DNA of 64,000 bases from JASHPR01 sp963833885 (GTDB lineage: Bacteria; Actinomycetota; Actinomycetes; Streptosporangiales; Streptosporangiaceae): positions 186,001 through 250,000 of the forward strand of contig CAWHZU010000016.1 in the NCBI GenBank assembly GCA_963833885.1, given 5' to 3'. The translations under genes were made by a program, and so were the position numbers. This document shows positions 60,823 to 64,000 of this stretch, piece by piece; within the stretch, counting starts at the first letter, position 1, and each line of letters starts with the position of its first letter. The notes below the pieces were generated by a model. It worked only from the letters and a program-made list of their open reading frames with translations. It made no database searches and had not been told where the DNA came from.

Positions 60823-61500
60823 ATGACCGTTACGACCGAGGCAGCCGCGTTAGCGGGTTTGGAGTACATCCGCGCGGGCGCGGCCGCTGCGCCCGGCCGG
60901 ACGCTTGCCTTCGTCACGCTCGGCACCTGGCTGTTCGACGCCGTCAGCGGCGGATACATGCTCCGGACCTGGATCGTCCGCGGTGGCATGCGGCGGCAGC
61001 GCGCCAGCGACCGGCTGGCACCCCGGGTGGTCTTCGCCCACTTCGGCATGGCCAGCACCGGGCTGCTGGTGTGGGTCAGCTATCTGGTTAGCCGCTGGAT
61101 CGTCCTGGCCTGGCTGGCCGTCGGCCTGCTGATGGTGGTGATCGGGCTCGGCGTTTCCACGGTCACGGTCTGGACGCCGTTCCCCGCGCACCGCGCCGAT
61201 GCCGGCACCGGCCCGGATGACGCGGGCGGGGGCCGCCCAGCAGATGACGACGCGTTCGCCACCCCCGCCGAAGAAGCACTGACCGGCGGGCCCACCGACG
61301 AGATGCTCAACCGTGCGCTCACCGATGACGTACTGCTCAGCCAGCTCGTCGAGGACGTGGTTGCCCGGGCACGCGATGCCCCGTCCAGGGCCGCGCCGCA
61401 CCGCCGGGCGCAGCTGGCGATTCTCATCCCCGCCAGCCACGGTTTGGCGGCGATAACCACGATGGTTCTCGCGGTGCTCACCGCCGCGAGCACTAGATGA
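60823..61500 (+). CDS. Conserved-type membrane protein, unknown function
   Basis: 225 residues with about four transmembrane helices: an N-terminal segment TLAFVTLGTWLFDAVSGGYML, VVFAHFGMASTGLLVWVSYLV, IVLAWLAVGLLMVVIGLGVST, and a C-terminal one ASHGLAAITTMVLAVLTA. An acidic cytoplasmic linker (about 130-190) lies between. His residues in HFGMAS and ASHGL sit inside or at helix ends, as in small haem or ferric-reductase-like proteins, but this is only a resemblance. The ATG with GGGAGAGG upstream is preferred to an earlier start. Divergent from ptrB. Confidence 0.6.
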   Translation: MTVTTEAAALAGLEYIRAGAAAAPGRTLAFVTLGTWLFDAVSGGYMLRTWIVRGGMRRQRASDRLAPRVVFAHFGMASTGLLVWVSYLVSRWIVLAWLAVGLLMVVIGLGVSTVTVWTPFPAHRADAGTGPDDAGGGRPADDDAFATPAEEALTGGPTDEMLNRALTDDVLLSQLVEDVVARARDAPSRAAPHRRAQLAILIPASHGLAAITTMVLAVLTAASTR

Positions 61501-61515
61501 TCACGCACACCGCAT

Positions 61516-61567
61516 CCAGCACGGCGCCGCGCGTTCAGGGCCCTATACGTTGAACCGGAACTCGACT
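61516..61567. repeat. 52-bp direct repeat, left copy (duplicated ychF 3' end)
   Basis: 50 of 52 positions match 63435-63486. The right part of the repeat is the last codons of ychF (read leftward: ...EFRFNV stop). Here those codons are a duplicate lacking the rest of ychF. The two copies bracket the PQQ-propeller lipoprotein gene. Confidence 0.9.
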
Positions 61568-61682
61568 GAATGACGATTCGGCATCCTCGGGGTGTGGGTA
61601 GTTCCACCCCTCCGCAGGCCGGGCCGGACGTGCCAGCGTGATGGCTGAGCTGTCCAAGGACGTGACCACGGAATGGTGAGCC

Positions 61683-63350
61683 ATGGGTAATGAAGCCAGT
61701 ACGATCGGCGGGCGCCGGCTAGGGGTGACGGCTGCGGCATTGGTGGTCGCGGCGGGCTTGATCGCCGGTTGCTCGGGCAGCAGCAGTAGCAGCTCGCGCG
61801 CGCTGGCGTGCCCGTCCAAGCACGGCACGCCGGTCACCGGGACCGCCCCGGCCGCCACGGGCCGGCCCGCGGCGGGCTGGACGCAGCCGGACGCCGACCT
61901 GGCGAGCAACCGCTACGTGGCCAGCGCGATCACCAGCGCGAACGTCTCGAAGCTCGGGGTGGCGTGGACCGTGCCGCTGACGATGAACACGACCCACACC
62001 GACGGGGCCTACGCGACCACGCCGGTGATCGTGAACGGGGTGGTGTACGTCCAGGACCTGGACTCCGACGTGTTCGCGATCAGCCTGGCCACCGGCAAGG
62101 TGTTGTGGACGCACGATTACGACTCGCCGAACGGCGGGCCGGACGGCGTCAACGTGGTCGGCGGGGTCGTCTACGCGGCCACCGCCAAGGCCGCAGTCGC
62201 CCTGGACGCCGCGACCGGGGCACAGCTGTGGAGCCGGACGCTGATCGGCAACGACCACGAGGGCATCGCCATGGCGCCCGGCTTCGACAACGGCACCGTG
62301 TACGTGTCCACCGTGCCGGCCAACGTGACGACGGTATACGGTGCCGGCGGCCAGGGGATCTTGTGGGCGCTGAACGCCAAGACCGGCGCGCCGGAGTGGT
62401 CCTGGAACCAGGACCAGAACTTGTGGGGCAACCCGCGCGTCAACTCCGGCGCCGGGCTCTGGTATGAGCCGTCGTTCGACGCCCAGGGCAACATCTACCT
62501 GGGCATCGGCAACCCGGCCCCGATCTTCGGCACCAAGAGCTACCCGCTGGGGAGCAGCCGGCCCGGCCCGGACCTGTACACCGACTCGGTGGTCAAGCTG
62601 AGCCCGGCCGGGAAGCTGCTGTGGTACTACCAGCTCACCCCGCACGACCTGTACGACTGGGACCTGCAGGACCCGCCGGTGCTGACCACCGCGGACGGGC
62701 GGCCGGTGGTGATCGACGGCGGCAAGGCCGGAATCATGATCGAGCTGGACGCGCAGACCGGCAAGCTGCTGTGGCAGCGCCCGGTGGGCGGGCACGACGG
62801 GCACCAGAACGACGGGCTGCTCACCGAGCACGCCACCCCCACATCACACGACCCGCTGCCAGCGAGGTACTGCCTCGAGCCGAGCCTTTACGGCGGCATG
62901 CTGACCCAGCTGGCCAGCAACGGCTCCACCGCCTTCGCCGCCGTCAACGACTTCGCGCTGCCGGCCAGCCCGACCGGCTTCACCGGGTCGACTGCCAGCC
63001 AGTACAAAGCCTTCTACAACGCCGTCGGCGAGATGGTCGCGGTGAACCAGGACACGGGCGCCGTCATCTGGGACACCCCGCTTCCGTCCTCGCCGTTCGG
63101 CGCCGCGACGGTGACCAACGACGTCGTGTTCACCACCACGTTCAAGGGCTACCTGTACGCGCTCAACGCGGCCAGCGGCACGATCCTCTTCAAGACGCCG
63201 ATGTCCGCCGGGACCAATGCACCCGTCGCCGTCGACGGCGATTACGTCATTGCCGGCGCCGGCGCCGCGCAGTCCCGCACGCAGCGGAACATGATCATCG
63301 CCTACAAGCTCGGGGCGACCGGCAAGCTCCCCGACACCGTGCGCGGATAA
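61683..63350 (+). CDS. PQQ-type beta-propeller lipoprotein (quinoprotein-like)
   Basis: 555 residues. Lipobox LIAGC with the modified Cys at 30 after a basic N-terminus and hydrophobic stretch, then a Ser-rich linker. Propeller blades carry repeated W(S/T)xxL..(A/T)TGxxLW signatures (ATGKVLWTHDY, ATGAQLWSRTL, QTGKLLWQRPV, DTGAVIWDTPL). The segment QLTPHDLYDWDLQDPPVL resembles the active-site region of quinoprotein dehydrogenases. It could be a membrane-bound dehydrogenase or a scaffold such as BamB; a catalytic Asp cannot be confirmed by eye. The gene sits alone between the two copies of the ychF-end repeat. Confidence 0.78.
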   Translation: MGNEASTIGGRRLGVTAAALVVAAGLIAGCSGSSSSSSRALACPSKHGTPVTGTAPAATGRPAAGWTQPDADLASNRYVASAITSANVSKLGVAWTVPLTMNTTHTDGAYATTPVIVNGVVYVQDLDSDVFAISLATGKVLWTHDYDSPNGGPDGVNVVGGVVYAATAKAAVALDAATGAQLWSRTLIGNDHEGIAMAPGFDNGTVYVSTVPANVTTVYGAGGQGILWALNAKTGAPEWSWNQDQNLWGNPRVNSGAGLWYEPSFDAQGNIYLGIGNPAPIFGTKSYPLGSSRPGPDLYTDSVVKLSPAGKLLWYYQLTPHDLYDWDLQDPPVLTTADGRPVVIDGGKAGIMIELDAQTGKLLWQRPVGGHDGHQNDGLLTEHATPTSHDPLPARYCLEPSLYGGMLTQLASNGSTAFAAVNDFALPASPTGFTGSTASQYKAFYNAVGEMVAVNQDTGAVIWDTPLPSSPFGAATVTNDVVFTTTFKGYLYALNAASGTILFKTPMSAGTNAPVAVDGDYVIAGAGAAQSRTQRNMIIAYKLGATGKLPDTVRG

Positions 63351-63434
63351 CCTGACGGGGCCGAGTTGCCTGGCAGCCGCTTAGCCTTGCCTGATGTTGG
63401 TGCAGTGGGGCTGTTCTTCCTCACTACAGGCGGT

Positions 63435-63486
63435 TCCAGCACGGCGCCCCGCGTTCATGGCCCTATACGTTGAACCGGAACTCGAC
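63435..63486. repeat. 52-bp direct repeat, right copy (native ychF 3' end)
   Basis: Includes the ychF stop codon (63463-63465) and 28 bp beyond it, plus the last seven coding triplets. Only two mismatches to 61516-61567. This copy is contiguous with the rest of ychF and so is taken as the original. Confidence 0.9.
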
Positions 63487-64000
63487 GACGTCGCCGTCGC
63501 GCATCACGTAGTCCCTGCCTTCGATGCGGACCTTGCCGGCGGCCCGGGCGGCGGGCATCGAGCCAGCGGCCATCAGGTCATCGAACGAGACGACCTCGGC
63601 CTTGATGAACCCGCGCTGGAAGTCGGTGTGGATCACGCCGGCGGCCTCCGGCGCGGTCGCGCCGGCGCGGATCGTCCAGGCCCGTGCCTCCTTCGGGCCC
63701 GCGGTGAGGAACGTCGACAGGCCGAGCGCCGCGAATCCGGCCCTGGCGAGCTGGGCCAGCCCCGGCTCGCCGAGCCCGAGGCCGGACATCAGCTCGGCCG
63801 CCTCGTCCTCGGGCAGCTCGGCGAGCTCGGCCTCGGTCTTCGCGTCAAGGAACACCGACTCGGCGGGTGCCACCAGCTCCGCAAGTCGCTTTCGCAGCTC
63901 CGAGTCGGCAAGCTCGGCCTCGTCCTCGTTGAACGCGTACACGAACGGCTTCGCCGTCAGCAGCTGCAGCTCGCGCACGTCGGCCATGTCGATCCCGGCC
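63463..64000 (-). CDS. ychF: YchF/OLA1 family redox-responsive P-loop ATPase, C-terminal part (runs off the window)
   Basis: 178 residues of the C-terminal half are visible: helical linker (ELQLLTAKPFVYAFNEDEAEL), then the TGS domain beginning LSTFLTAGPKEARAWTIRAGATAPEAAGVIHTDFQRGFIKAEVV and ending RDYVMRDGDVVEFRFNV, highly characteristic of YchF. The G domain lies beyond position 64000. YchF is a ribosome-associated ATPase involved in stress and translation. Its 3' end is duplicated 1.9 kb away, flanking the PQQ-propeller gene. Confidence 0.95.
   Translation of the reverse strand, partial: AGIDMADVRELQLLTAKPFVYAFNEDEAELADSELRKRLAELVAPAESVFLDAKTEAELAELPEDEAAELMSGLGLGEPGLAQLARAGFAALGLSTFLTAGPKEARAWTIRAGATAPEAAGVIHTDFQRGFIKAEVVSFDDLMAAGSMPAARAAGKVRIEGRDYVMRDGDVVEFRFNV

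Overview
This is a GC-rich actinobacterial chromosome segment (class Actinomycetes). The evidence is the gene set: MtrA, WhiB and WhiB7, mycoredoxin (which implies mycothiol), coenzyme F420 genes (cofD/fbiA, fbiB, fbiC), DUF3499, DUF5719, DUF2342 and a UPF0182 protein. From memory, two blocks follow well-known actinobacterial gene order. One is mtrA-mtnA to ahcY, manB, whiB and fbiAB. The other is UPF0182, ylbL, DUF2342, ThiF-like, ABC1 kinase, whiB7, uvrD2-like and mycoredoxin. The order resembles Streptomyces and Mycobacterium; the family cannot be fixed from sequence reading alone.

Layout. 1-1.2 kb: 5' end of mtrA and mtnA, read leftward. 1.6-7.5 kb: a tightly coupled operon (GPDPase-type membrane protein, DUF4129, DUF4350, MoxR ATPase, DUF58), then a SpoIIM-type protein and an RDD protein. 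9.6-12.9 kb: a divergent, archaeal-type S-adenosylhomocysteinase-like gene lies 2 bp after canonical ahcY, with a MerR regulator opposite. 13-23.2 kb: cation efflux protein, Trm112-like protein, manB, DUF3499, metallopeptidase-family protein, DUF5719, a very large GT2 membrane glycosyltransferase and whiB. 24.1-31.3 kb: F420 genes convergent with fbiC, an AlkA-like glycosylase and a GT4 glycosyltransferase. 31.5-46.7 kb: UPF0182, YlbL-type protease, moaE, SDR, DUF2342, ThiF-like, ABC1 kinase, the whiB7 leader and gene, tesB, a UvrD-type helicase, mycoredoxin and an ANTAR protein.

47-58.3 kb: seven leftward genes resemble a single-strand conjugation / type IV secretion machine of the Tcp type (TcpC-, TcpD- and TcpE-like, VirB4-like ATPase, VirB6/TrbL-like, a small anchored protein, and a two-domain peptidoglycan hydrolase). 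I see no relaxase, coupling protein or integrase here. This is the most system-like accessory locus in the window. 58.5-64 kb: oligopeptidase B, a membrane protein, a PQQ-propeller lipoprotein flanked by a 52-bp direct repeat that copies the 3' end of ychF, and the C-terminal part of ychF.

Three otherwise conserved genes (the GT2 tail, cofD and the AlkA-like gene) each need one or more single-base indels to restore the frame. All lie between about 18.8 and 30 kb. Either this is real decay or, perhaps more simply, indel errors in the sequence, so reading frames in that interval deserve caution. Non-coding signals worth attention are a family of about 54-bp GATC-capped inverted repeats (three copies), a cluster of DnaA-box-like sites at 38.9-39.03 kb, and a well-formed whiB7 promoter/uORF/attenuator leader.
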